64,000 bases of DNA from Lasiosphaeris hirsuta (Eukaryota; Ascomycota; Sordariomycetes; Sordariales; Lasiosphaeriaceae). This document shows positions 10,795-23,000 of this stretch, one piece after another. The stretch covers positions 5,270,001 through 5,334,000 of the forward strand of contig JAUKUA010000001.1 of assembly GCA_030549175.1 (NCBI GenBank), read 5' to 3'. How positions within the stretch are numbered: the stretch's first letter is position 1; each line of letters begins with the position of its first letter. A program made the translations under genes and the position numbers. Below the pieces are notes generated by a model. The model was given only the letters and a program-made list of their open reading frames with translations, ran no database searches and was not told the origin of the DNA.

Positions 10795-13061
10795 ATGCCG
10801 CCTTATAGCAATAATGGCAACCGTTACACTCCTCGCCGCGACTATCGCCAGCACCACTACCGCGACTCGGACTCAACTTCACCGCTCGATGACTTCCGAA
10901 CGGCCGTAAGACAGGGGGTATACTCTCTGTGGCGCTTCTGGAACAGCCACGGTCAACATATGGTGGTCGCTGCTACGCTGTCGGCCACTCGCCGCCTGCG
11001 CCGGAACCTGACCTACAACCGCCTGTTTAGCTTCCCGCACCTGCTCGTCGCCCTCTGGGTCGTGGTTCTGCTTTGGGGCGAGAGATGGGTATTTCACTCA
11101 AAGGTTGAAAGTTGTCACTGGAGCAATTGGGAACATTGGGTAAGCGACAGCAATGAGCGATCCGCTTTGAAATGACGGCGCGAGGAGAGCAGACAACGTA
11201 AAGACTGACAAAACATGCTCCTTCTTAGCCTCTTGGCGCAGACCCTCACCATCTTATTATGGTTGCCGACCCACAGCTAGTTGACCCACACTCGTATCCT
11301 GGGCGGCCATGGCCGCTGAGCTCCTTTACCGTCTTGATCACCGACAACTATTTGCGCCGGTCCTACAACCAGCTACAATCACACCTATCGCCAGACTCTA
11401 TATTCTTTCTAGGCGACTTGTTCGACGGAGGAAGGGAGTGGAAGACGGCACACGGCCTGTTCCAGGATCCCGAGTGGGGGCCGCATCCGAAGAACGAGCA
11501 GCGGTACCTGAAGAAATGGAATAAAAGGTACGGCGAAGACTATTGGCTGCGGGAGTATGCGAGGTTTGGGGAAATCTTCTTTACCCCGTGGATAACAGCG
11601 GGAGCCGCGCCGGATGCCACGCAAAAACGGAGGAAGCTGGTGGCTAGCTTGCCGGGAAACCACGACCTGGGATTTGGCTCCGAGATTAAGATTGCTGTCA
11701 GAAATCGGTTCGAGGCATATTTTGGGGAGGGAAACCGAGTGGACGTTGTGGGAAACCACACCTTCGTATCCGTCGACACTGTATCCATGAGCGCCGCCTC
11801 CTCGGACGAGGCTGGTCAGCACGACTTGCGGGACATTTATAAGCCAACTGAGATATTTCTCAATGGCCTAAGTATGAGCAAGGAAAGGGCGGTGGAACGG
11901 GAGCTGCGTTTCCAGCGGGGAAACCCCCAGGAGGCGAGGTTCAATCACCGGATTGAGCAGTTGGACAAGGCGAACTTTGAGGATAAGCCCAAGATTGGCC
12001 GAGGAGTGCCAGAGCTGCCCACGATTCTCTTGTCACATGTCCCGCTGTACAGACCCCCAGGGACCCCATGTGGGCCGCTACGAGAGCGACACCCGCCGAC
12101 AAAGCCCCCCAAGGAGCAAACCGATCCGGTGCTCCCTGACCACCGCAACGCGATATCGGTGTCGAGAGGGTACCAGTACCAAAATGTACTATCCGAAAGC
12201 GACTCGGTAGAGCTTGTCAAGAAGGTTGGGAATGTCGTGTACGCTTTCTCCGGAGACGACCACGATTACTGCGAGCTTACGCACGATGCGAAGCAGGGTA
12301 ACGTGCCCGAGATTACGGTCAAGAGCATCAGCATGGTTATGGGAGTAAAGAGGCCGGGCTTCCTCATGGCCAGTCTTTACAACCCCCTCGACGCAGACGG
12401 GAAGCCTTTGACCGGGGCCGGCCAGCCTACCATACAGACCCATCTTTGCCTGCTTCCTTCCCAGTTATCGACTTATCTCCGATACGCCACATTTGCCTTC
12501 ATCTGCATTGTCGCACTCACGGTCCGCGCCTTCTTGGTGCCGTTCCTTAAGCTCCCCCGCTTCGCTCTCGACCGGGAGCCCACTAACCCGTTTATCTTGC
12601 CTGTCTTCAAGGCAAAGCTGGATGACTACGACGAGTACGCTATGCCCTCGGGCTTCTCAGCGTCACACTCACGTCAAATTTCAGACACGCGTGACCGGAG
12701 TGGGTCTTTGAGGTCGAACGGCCTCACAGTGCAGGGTCGAAACCCGAGCCCTACCAAGAATAGCTGGGCTGGGAATGGGGGTAGCAGCAGCCGGAAGAGC
12801 CACGGAGGGCATCATGGCAAGAGTTTGGTCGGCGATAACAGGTGGGGCTGGAGCGGGAACCGGGGGTCAATGAGGGGGGCTCCCAAAATCTTGATACCGT
12901 CGGAGAGTGAGGAGCTGTACGACGGGGGCAAATGGAAAGCGGCGGCGAGCATCAAGCCGAAGTCAGCGCTTGGGGTAGCCCTGACAGAATTGTGGACAAC
13001 TGTGTATAGGGTGGCGTGGATGGTGATGTTTGTTTTTGGGTGGCTCAACTGGAGGGGATGA
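10795..13061 (+). CDS. Cdc1/Ted1-like metallophosphoesterase (GPI-anchor remodelling)
   Basis: Two exons, 10795-11139 and 11229-13061 (GT-AG intron, phase 0), give 725 residues. Metal-binding motifs are visible in order: V-A-D-P-Q (D129), F-L-G-D-L-F-D-G-G, L-P-G-N-H-D, L-L-S-H-V-P-L-Y and F-S-G-D-D-H-D-Y-C. A membrane anchor lies at about residues 82-100 (LLVALWVVVLLW), more hydrophobic segments follow the catalytic domain (LRYATFAFICIVALTV), and a last one sits at the very C-terminus (VAWMVMFVFGW). Yeast Cdc1 and Ted1 act in the ER and remove ethanolamine phosphate from mannoses of the GPI glycan; the same role is inferred here. A low-complexity Ser/Gly-rich loop precedes the last membrane segment. 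A strong hairpin lies 70 bp after the stop. Confidence 0.9.
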
Positions 13062-14366
13062 GCATCTCGTTGAAGATCTTGTTCGATTGTTTGAAAGTAG
13101 TCGGCGTGGCCTGACTTGTACCAACATTGCCATGGAAAAACTATGCAACAGTTGTTACACAACTATTGCAAGGGTAACAACTGTTGCATGGTTTTTCCAT
13201 CATTGTCATGAACATATAGATATACGGATAGCGGGATGCATTTTGGATCGTAAAAGGGGTCAAACTGTTTGTAACCTCCATACGTACCTTACTGCCCGCA
13301 ACAGATGATTGGGCACTTGTGGTGAGCTTGAAGTGGAGAAGGCTCCTGAGCGGAGGCAAACAAGCGCCTTGCTGCGGCGGTCGATCAACCAGCCAGAGGT
13401 GGTCAAAGTGCTGTGAATGCTTGCAAGACAGTCAATCAAAAAGTGGTCGACGCGTGGGGCTGAAACCTATGGGGCGCGCCTCTGCATCTAGACAGGAACG
13501 CCAATAGCGGAGTAGTGCTTTTTCATTGGCAATTGGCTGCCATTGGCTTCGATAACATGACCAGAAATGAACGCCTTCAGTCGGCCACCTTGTATGACGC
13601 CTTTCCTGTTTGTTGGGTTTGCAGACGAGGGCCAACTGATAGTCGTAATTGAGGGCTTCCTTGTATTTCCCTGTTCTCATCCCCTAGGAACACCCCCGTC
13701 AAGCGTCGCGGCGCTTGCGCTGCCACTTGAGATCCCGGTCGCAGAACACGACCCGCGACCCGCGACCCTGGAGCTAGTGTAGCGAAGCTGCATTTTGGTG
13801 CGCGCGGTTTGGCATTTTCGTGTCAACAGGGCAGCACGACGCCAAACCGCGTCTCGGCAACTGCCAGAAAACGCCGGGGAACGCCAGTAAAACGCGCTAC
13901 CTTCTCCGCTCATTCCATGTGGGGGGAAAAAAGGAATGCCTGCCCTGGAAGTCCGAATCTCGACAATGCCACTCTGCCAACCAAATGCCCAGCTGTTAGT
14001 TACCCAGCAGCAGCCAGGATTATCGTCACGGCAGGGGTTCTCGTGCTCATTTATTCTCAATCGTCTTGTCTCATCTGTCCCATTCTCAAAAGAGTGACAC
14101 TGGCCTCCTCGCCTTTCCCCACGAACACCTTTCTCTATGTGGTTCTTCACTTTGAATCCTCTCGTCCTCTCATATTGTAGCCACGCATCCCACCAACCTT
14201 ACGATTGCGAATCTCAATTGCTCCCGCCTCACAATCCCACCTGCCTGCCGCCGTCTCTCTCTCTGCACCTGTAGACGTCGTGTACTCGTACCGGCCCACT
14301 AGCAGACTCCACCTCATCAAAACCTCGCATCCCCTCTCGGCACGGCGGCCAGGCCCACTGCACATC
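13062..14366. other. Intergenic between Cdc1/Ted1-like gene and UNG
   Basis: Apart from the hairpin at 13132-13200, the segment has only short frames on both strands with no recognisable domains. The last ~250 bp are pyrimidine-rich, as expected for the promoter/5' UTR of the uracil-DNA glycosylase gene. Confidence 0.6.
13132..13200. repeat. 27-bp inverted repeat (near-perfect hairpin)
   Basis: Left arm 13132-13158 and right arm 13174-13200 are reverse complements over 27 bp with one mismatch; the loop is 15 bp. The outer ends read ATGGAAAAAC and GTTTTTCCAT. It lies just downstream of the Cdc1/Ted1-like stop at 13061, so it could sit in the 3' UTR and fold in RNA, or be the remnant of a small inverted-repeat element. 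Confidence 0.85.
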
Positions 14367-15561
14367 ATGTCCACCCTCAAGCGCAAGGCTACTTCACAGG
14401 CAGGAGCCGATGCCAAGAAGACAAAGCAAAACGCCAGCATCACATCCTTCTTCGGAGCGCCCAAGCCAGCAGCGGGCAACGCTCAGTCCTCCAGCAAAAA
14501 CAGCGGTAGCGCCGCAGGCCCGGAGCCATCACCCCTCAAGTTTGACAAGGCGAAATGGGTTGCTGGTTTGACGCCTGAGCAGAAGACCCTGCTGAAGCTC
14601 GAGATCGATACGCTGCACGAGAGCTGGCTAGCTCATCTCAAAAATGAGATCATGACGAAAGAGTTCCTCGAGCTCAAGAAGTTCCTTGATCGCGAGACGG
14701 CGGCGGGCAAGAAGTGGTTCCCGCCCATGGAGGACGTCTACAGCTGGTATTGCCCCCCCCCCCCCCCCCCCCCCCCCTGGCCCTTTCCATATCACCCAAC
14801 ACATTACTTACCATCGCCCCAGGTCCCGCCACACCCCCTTACACAGCGTCAAGGTGGTCATCATCGGCCAAGACCCATATCACAACGTGAACCAAGCCCA
14901 TGGCTTAGCCTTCTCCGTCCGCCCGCCAACGTCGGCACCACCCTCCCTCAAAAATATGTATGTCTGCCTCAAGAATGACTACCCAATCTTTACGCCGCCC
15001 CCCAAGAACGGCGGTCTCCTCACCCCCTGGGCCGAGCGTGGCGTGCTCATGCTCAACACGTGCTTGACGGTGCGCGCCCACGAGGCCAACAGCCACTCGA
15101 ACCGTGGCTGGGAGCGCTTTACGCAAAAGGTCATTGACCTCGTCGCGGCCAAGCGCACCCGTGGTGTTGTCTTCATGGCGTGGGGCACACCCGCCGGTAA
15201 GCGGGTTCATCATGTGGACGACAAGAGGCACCTTGTACTCAAGGCGGTGCATCCTAGCCCGTTGAGTGCTAGGAGAGGGTTCCTGACGTGTGGTCACTTC
15301 AAGTTGGCGAATGAGTGGCTGGCAACGAGGTACGGCGCGGATGGTGTGGTAGATTGGGCGCTGGCGCAGGGGCAGAGTGTCTTTCCGAAGAAGGGTGCAG
15401 GGGAGGAGGAGGGTGAGGAGGAGGAGGAGAAGGTGCTAGCGGAAATGCTGGAAGAGGAGGGCAAGAAGGAGACGATCACGGAGAAGATTACGAAGGGCTT
15501 GACGAGGAAGGCCAAGGCTCTCGCTGAGGATAATGAGAATGTTGACCCGGAGGAGGCTTGA
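14367..15561 (+). CDS. UNG1: Uracil-DNA glycosylase
   Basis: Exons 14367-14746 and 14823-15561 (GT-AG, phase 2) give 372 residues. It excises uracil from DNA at the start of base-excision repair, in nucleus and mitochondria. Family-1 UDG motifs are plain: G-Q-D-P-Y-H (142-147, catalytic Asp144), uracil-binding L-N-T-C-L-T-V-R (204-211, Asn205), and the leucine-loop H-P-S-P-L-S-A (His270). The N-terminus has N-A-S-I-T-S-F-F near residue 25, which looks like a PCNA-binding PIP box with Asn instead of Gln in the first position. The C-terminal ~60 residues are a Glu/Lys-rich extension beyond the catalytic core. The intron carries an uninterrupted run of 25 C. Confidence 0.95.
14753..14777 (+). 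repeat. Poly-C run (25) inside the UNG intron
   Basis: Twenty-five consecutive C lie six bases after the 5' splice site of the only UNG intron (14747-14822). Such a run is length-unstable and hard to sequence; its exact length should be doubted. Confidence 0.9.
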
Positions 15562-17833
15562 GTTGTCTCCGTGTGGGAGTCAATGGAGGGCCTTGGCTAA
15601 GGTGTCCTATGGTAGACGTGAGGAACATCTCAACATGTCAAAGGCGTGCCGCCTATCAGCTTTAGGCATGATATGCCGTATGTTATGGGCATACTTTCTG
15701 TCTAGGCTTGGCTGGCGGGGTTGTGTTGAAGCTGAATAGCTTATGCGAGGCGTTGTGGAGTCTGGCATTATGTGCTCTTGGTCCTTTGGGGGCGGTTGAA
15801 TAGGCGTAAAGTTGTGTGGATGTTATATGTACATTTCGATGTGATAGACGGGAATAGGATGGGCCATTCAGAACGTTGTTTGTGATCAAGCCAGAAGATG
15901 GTTGACTAGGCTGGGGGCGAGGTCTTTTGAGCGGTGAATAAGCATAGATAGAGTATGTGACCTACTTCTATTATAAGCACTTTTTGGGTTCGGAACCAAT
16001 ATCCCTTTTCCATTATGGGCTGGGGGACTCGAGCGGCGGCGGCGGCGAATGCAGGATGCTGAAGTTGCAAATGTTGACAAACTACACAAATACTGCCATC
16101 AGAATAGCTAGCAATATCCTTAGTTGAGGTAGCTGTTCTTGTCGCCACTCATCCCCTCGTCCGGAGACACTGACGCCTCCACGTGCTCGCGTCACCCGGG
16201 CTTGCTGGATCTGATTAAGGGTAATGGCCACCACCACTACTTTTGGGACTGAGGAGAGCATCAGAAGCTACCAGCCCGTCCGTTTAAATACAGAATTCCT
16301 ACCGAATCCCTCATGACCTCATGTCGTTGGCCCGGGGCAATAACCGTTGAATCACTTTTTGTTTCATCTCTTTTCGCGGTGCATGTATAATCTCCACGAA
16401 GTAGACACAATTATCGGGACAATCCGCACAAGCGCTGAGGGCAGGTATCGTATCGGGATCTCAAAGTACATCTCGCATCAACTCGCGGACGGACGTCAAG
16501 CCCTGCGAGTCCCGAGGCAGTATTATTTACAGTGCCCTGTTACATCAATTGCTCGAGTCGGGCTCGACGTTCGATTCGTTAATTGCGTGGTAGTGCAAAG
16601 GGGCCGGAGCAACGGGAGGGTCTTGCACAAGCTCATACAAGTAGGTATTTATCTTACGTTGGCATGGTCCTCGAGCCCTGTGGGCGTGATCGTACTGTCG
16701 GTTTCAGCAACCGACGCTCGGCATACACAAGCAACGGCGATGGAACGGATGGGAAGACGCTATTACCTCAACCGTTCGATCATGATATCATCCAGATGGA
16801 ACAGGAAAGCGATTTTATGTGCAAGGAAGAAGAAAAGAAGAAGCGGTGGTATCACTTGGCGATAATAGATTAAAAACTCGGAAGCACGAACGAGCTGTCA
16901 TCGATCCCGCGATGTGTGTGTACCGTGGGATTGCCGCCCCCTAACAGCCTAGGTACCTGCACGGGACCGAAAAATTTCCGACTGGCGCTCGGGTCAATCC
17001 GAAGATCACGAATCATAGAAGGTGGTAGAAGAGTGAGAAGAAAACGAAAAGCCAATTACTTCAGGACCAGGAGAGAGCCTTCTCAGACCCTCCGTATATG
17101 ATGACTGCTGATGCTCGACGTCGGCTTGGAGAGAGTCCAAGACGGGAAATCGACCCGCCCGAGGATGGACCCTGATTGGCTAGTGGCCGTCGATCAAGGG
17201 TCTTACAAGGAGCTGCGACAAGCTGAGATGGCCCGGGTCAAAGGACCCCGCCTCTCTCTCATGCTCGGATGTCGTCAGGTGCCAGAGACGGACTGCAGCA
17301 GCCAGCGACGTGATTGCGGCGCGGCGCGGCTCGCCTCCCCGCAATGGCAAGCGAGCGGATATATGCGAATGTGCGGAGAAGCTACCAGCTCAGTGGGTTC
17401 TACTGTTCTCCTATCTCCTGTCTCCTTCCTGCCCTTATCCTCTCATACCATCAATTCAGCTATCGAGGTGTGGCCGGCCTTTCACCGGTTGGGCCCGCCC
17501 AAATCGCTGCCTGGCGGCGCTCTACTGTGTGCATGTTTGACCGATCACTGTTCAGAGAGCTTAGACGCTCCCCATGATTATCGATGCATGGCCGCCTCCA
17601 GCTAAGAGTTGACAGGCAGCTTGCAGCGAGGCAATGCAGGTCCAGGGGTTCAAGGTTGGCATCAATGCAGGCGAGCTTTGACCATTCACAGATCTCGGCC
17701 ACGACCGCGAACGCGGGCAAGAGGTGCGCATCGTCGCCCACACTTGTATTTCCGGCCGTGGGAAGCGGTCAGCACACCATGTAGTGAGTGAGCTTCCAGC
17801 GGTGTCTTGACGCAGGATGCGTCCAAGGATGGT

Positions 17834-17869
17834 TGGCTCCTCTGGCTCCTCTGGCTCCTCTGGCTCCTC
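17834..17869 (+). repeat. 9-bp minisatellite, unit TGGCTCCTC x4
   Basis: Four perfect tandem units followed by a partial one (TGGC). On the minus strand the frame would encode repeated Glu-Glu-Pro, but no gene is supported there. Confidence 0.9.
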
Positions 17870-19466
17870 TGGCCTCATGAGCTGTGCGAAAATAGTCGAT
17901 GCCATGTCGGCCATCGAGTTTCTCTCTCGATGGGGGAAAGCGGCGCGGGTGACAGCACACCATGCAGAGATGGTTGGGAGCTGCGGAGCAAAGCTTCTTA
18001 CCCTTCCTGCCCCCTTCATCTTTCACCGTCTACGGTTCAGCATAGGAACGCCATGCCAGCCATGCCAGCTCAGACTTTGATCAGGACGGCAAGTCAGTAC
18101 CAGGTTGGCCGACGCGCGGCCAATGGCGGTGCTACGCCGTTCATGATCGGCTTCGCTGGCTGGTGGGTGACCAGGTTGTCGTGTTTTTTTTCTTCTCTCG
18201 ACGGGATGCGCTGGCACTGACCTGATCATGCAAGATAGAGATGGGGGCGATTGGGCCGTCATGGATGACGAGAAAGTGGAGGAGTGGAGGTCGTGCCTCG
18301 CAACCCACAGGAGGCTACAACCACCCACAAACCGCCTTGCCCACTGAGCAAGGCCGGGACCCCGCTGCGGTTCTGGCCTTCTGTCATGCCCTTGCAGGCG
18401 AGTCAACCTCGAAGCGCCTTGCGGAAAAAACGGGCGAGCGTGTGGCCAAACTCTCTAGCGTGGGGGAGAGAGGGCAGCTCGTCGGGGATTTGTGTCGTGG
18501 TTGACTCGCGAGATTCAACTGCACATCATCCAGTGGCCTCTGTCGCAAGTTCCTTTTGTGTCGCGACAGGCGTGACAGGCGTAAGAGGTGCAACGGCCGG
18601 GTCCTTTCGCTAGCGTTTGGCGGCATTGTGTCCCGCGAGTGCAGTGCCGAACCAGCGGAGGGGAGAATCTGTCTTTTACGACAGATGAGTATGCTTTCGT
18701 GTGAGATCGCTCTGTGCACGAATGGGCTGGCGCGAAAGAAGCCGTGCCGATAGCACCACTTATACCTTCCTCCCAGGTGCTACCCTGGGGATATACCACC
18801 AGGCGGTACCCCTGTGGAGAGGGTCCCCTGGATAAGCTCGTCTCGAGACAGAGATCTCGAAGAGTTAGGTCCGAATAATCTACAGCGTAGACAAAACGAA
18901 ACGGCGAAGAAATCCAGAGACATTCCCCCCAAAAGACGCCCGGCGCAGAGACGAATCTCATCCATCTCATCTTGCATCGAGCGCTAACAGTGTACCTAAA
19001 TACCTGCCTGTCTATCATCATCCCCGCTCCGCTCCCCACTCGCTCGACCTGGAGCGCCAGGCAAGAGACACCCCGGCCGGCAGCCCTTCAAGGCCGGAAC
19101 TGCGGTGGGTTCTGTTTGGACGATTGAGAGCAGCGATAGACAGCAAGCGGCTGGTTTTGGGTCCAGCTCGAGGGCCACAACAGGTGTCAGTCGTGGCCAC
19201 CTAGCTGTGTCGAATATCGAGCCGAACTGTGCGTGTCTGCGGCTGCTGAGCATCCTCTTCGTACCGAGCATTGCCCTTCATTTAAAAAAGGAGAAAGTTG
19301 GAGGACCGAGACAAACCCCAAAAACGCAGAAGCCCAAGCCGTCACGCCGTGTGCTCGCCAATGCCCTGTTCCTGAGGCGGCCTGCAGGAATCGCTAGCCC
19401 TGGAGCACCTTTCACACCCACGACGCAGGGACTAACCCCAATTCAGCCTGGCAACTAAGACACCGA

Positions 19467-19500
19467 GTACCTTTTGGCGCTGGTACCGGCCAAAAGGTAC
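19467..19500. repeat. 12-bp perfect inverted repeat
   Basis: GTACCTTTTGGC (19467-19478) and GCCAAAAGGTAC (19489-19500) are perfect reverse complements around a 10-bp loop, about 590 bp upstream of the MSB1 start. It may be a dyad protein-binding site or a hairpin in a 5' transcript. Confidence 0.75.
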
Positions 19501-20086
19501 CCGGCCTTGATTTAGGTGTTCCCACCTTCAGAGCAATTTCCTGGGGCTCGGCCTGGCACCGCATCGCAAGCCCCTGAAGAGCAAAGAGCTTCTCGACGCC
19601 CGTCTCGCTCTGGCGCCATCACCAGCTCAACTTTTTTCCTCCTGTACCTTTCGCCGTTTTCACTACCACACACTACTCCCCTTCGATCCGGCATATTCGC
19701 CCTTTGTTCTTCGTTTGATACCCTTGACTGGCTTTTCATCTCTTCTTCTCTCTCACCCGAGCAGCACTACAGCACCCCGATTTTTGTTTCTCGGCCTTAA
19801 TCTCAATCACACCGGAACAGCTCTCGCCGTCCTACACCAATTATTCCCAAACAGACAGTTCAGCTCGCCGGCCAAAACATTTCTTTTTTTCCTCGCCCGC
19901 GGCCATCGCATTGTCGCAACCCGTACTTTTCTTCTTCCTCGCACATCACTAGCCGCCCGACTCCTGGCCGCAAAACCCGACTATCTCCTTTTTTCTTTCT
20001 CCTTCTCTCCACCCCGACTGTCCTCGGCTCGAATGTCTCGACTCTCATTCCACTTCTGACTATCCGACACCGCGCGAAAAGCGAAA

Positions 20087-23000
20087 ATGCCGAGCCTCTT
20101 CTCCCGCTTCAAGGGCAAGGACGGCTCAAAATCAAAGTCCAAAAAAGGCCTTGACACTGGCGACCATCTTCCAGCAAAACCGCGATGGGACGATGCCTGG
20201 ACTCGCAAGACGGTTGAGCCAGAAGAGATTGTGGAACTGATTAGCCTCTGCACAGAAGAGCTCAAGAGTCGAGGTGAGGCACCAATTCATGATGGCACAG
20301 CTGCGGTGCCCACGCCCCAGCAGCCATAGCTGATGCTTCGCTTTTAGGTCTCGATCTTCCCTTTTTGCTACTTCCCTTTCGGCCGACCTCTGACCCTAGT
20401 GCGGTTCGAACCTTCGTTCGACACTTCTTCGACGGCAGAGATGGCAGCCCCTCGCTCCGCGGCGAGGCTTTGGTGCAAGAGCTGCGGATGACCGAGCCAA
20501 TGGTGTGGATACCCGGACGAGTACAGAGTTGGAGATGCTGATAATGGAATAGGTTATATCCGGAGTTGTCAAGTGGTGCTGGAGCAGAGTACAGGGCGGC
20601 GTAGTTGGCTGGGATTCATATGAGCTTTTCAAGGTCGGAGAGCAAGGTACGGCAGACCGTGTGCACAGATCCCATACTGTGTCCCCTAGACGCTGACCTG
20701 GACCCGCAGATTCCAACATGGCCAGGGATTCGTTCAAAACCTTTATTCCCCTGAGCGTTGACAACCCGACGCGATCAGACATCATAATCAGCTTCTTCGA
20801 TCTCCTTGCGGCAGTTGCCGCCCATGGAAAGACCAACGGTTTTGGCGGGCGCAAGCTCTCACGGATGGCTGCATGGTGGGCTTTTGAGCAGAGGGATACC
20901 GGCAATGGCTTCGAGGGAGGTTATAAGTCATGGCTGAGGCAAGTGAACTACTGCGAACGCCTTCGGCGCACTAGATTTGCTCACTAACACACAACAGTGC
21001 TGCTGACGCTACGAGTCATTTATTTTTTGCGTACCTTCGGTCACAGGCGCCCGAGCCGAGCCGGACCACTGGCATCTCCTTGCTGCCCATGTCACTGCAG
21101 AAGCTACTGCAGGAAACCGAATACCCACCCCACCGGCCTGCCCTGATGCAGTCAGCCACCAACCGGGTTGCAATGATCGTCGACACTGTGTCGCCCACTC
21201 CATTCGCCCTCCTACGGCGAGCTAATCACTTTCAGTACCGTGACGAGGATAGAGCACTCAGGGAGTTCGCAGAGTACGAGGACCCGGTCAGCGCTTTGAC
21301 TGAGGAATGCCGCAGAGTTCTTAGGGCGGTCTCCGCCGCGAACCAGTCGCATGCTGTCTCGAGCTCCAAGCACTCTACAAGCCTGAGGGATGCTTCGTGG
21401 TCGCGGTTCGAGGACATCGGCTTTGCGAGCGCGCTCGAGGAGGAAGATGAGGACGATGATTCCAAGTTGGCCGCTAATCGGCGCCAGCAGGGGCTAAGGT
21501 CGACACCCGCCTCAGGCAACGCCAATGGGGCACTGGGACGACCAACTACCCCATCATGGGCTGACTTCCTCTCATCCGGATTTGTAGATGACAAGAACAA
21601 CAACCAATCAAACCTTCTTCTGCCACCTGACAAGGTTCTACCGCCTATCGAAACAACTGTCCGGCAGCGAAGCTCGCAATCACATAGGCCGAGACTCGAT
21701 AACGAAACCCATCTTGAACCGGGCGAGCTGGCGAGCATAAAGCGATTCGACTTGGACGACTCGTTTTGGTGGGTGTGGATGAGTAGCTTGGCGCCTGAAG
21801 AGACACCGGAGAGGAAGGCGGCCTTTGGGCGCTGTGCCGTCATCGAGACCGTGATTCGAACTGGCCGGTGGCTTGTCATGGAGGAATTAGTCAAAGGAGC
21901 CGCTCCGGAGAGTGAAGAGGGTGCTTATATCGCCGAGAAAAAGAGCTTCTTTAGCTGGACTCGCCGAGGCAAGGGTCTCAGCAGGAGAAAGTCAACTGGT
22001 AAAAACGCTCTGGATAGAAGCGACGGACTAAAGGGAAGCGGCACGATGGGTTTCAGTAAAACCAGTATTGGCCCAGACCAGCAGGCTCGAATTCAAGCTG
22101 CCGCCTTGCAACTGCAGAGGCTGGAGAGGGAAAAGAAACAAGAACTGCAGCTGCAGATTCAAGAGCGGCGAGGGAGGAATGACTCAGACTGGATGACTGA
22201 GAAGACCAACAGTGTTCTCACGCTTCAGCCGAGTATTATGACGGAGGCATCGCCAGCGGTCAAGTGGGCCAACAAGTACGACAAGGAAGCGATACGTGAG
22301 GCCTACTTGACGAACGCAAGTGCAGGCCGTGGATCTGGGAGTGTAGACACCCACACCAATGGTCACGCGACACCCACAACCAACGGCTACGACCATCCTC
22401 CAGAGCTGCCGCCTAAATCGCCATCTCTGCTCCCACAGCCGTCCCCAGCAGGTCTGCCGGCGTCACCCTCGTTTATACACCGTGCCGAGACGCCCGAGCC
22501 GGAGATTTCGAAACTGACAGAAAAGTCCTTTGAGGTGCCGAGGGATATCCATCCGGCCGAGCGAGCATCAGATGCTGGCCGCAGCACTCCTTTGCCGCCG
22601 CCAAAGCAGATGGAAAGTCTAGAGTTGGCGCGCGAGAACATGGTCTCACCTGACCCCGACCTCAGTCCCGAGAGCAAGAAGCAGAGGAAGCTTCAAAAGG
22701 AGATGAGTAGGAGTCATCCTAGCGTAGGTGGCGCGGCTGGTGGGGGCGGCTTCAGGAAGCTATTCGCCCGTAAGAACAGGCAGTCGAAGCTCCCCGAAAA
22801 TGCCGCCGATCAGCTCAACTCCATGGGCGTCGTAAGTGAAAAGGCTCCCGCACCTGCTCCTGTTGTGGCGCCTGTTGCTTCTCAGCCCACCGTGCCAGAG
22901 AAGCCCAACATGCAGCGAGAGGAGCCTCAGTTCGTGGTACCCAGAGAAGAACGCTTCGAGGCGGCCTCCCCTCAAACACCCCCAGCGCTTTTTATCGCTG

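Larger units (their letters stand above)
15562..20086. other. 4.5 kb without a supported gene
   Basis: The longest frame (16347-16865, 172 codons) has no motif and poor composition. The segment contains a 9-bp minisatellite (17834-17869) and a 12-bp perfect inverted repeat (19467-19500). The last ~500 bp (from about 19600) are strongly CT-rich, typical of a promoter/5' UTR, and belong to MSB1. Non-coding transcripts cannot be excluded. Confidence 0.6.

Noticed and set aside
16347..16865. 172-codon frame, plus strand
   Set aside because: No motif, no homologous-looking stretch, composition like the surrounding non-coding DNA, and it overlaps another frame of similar quality.
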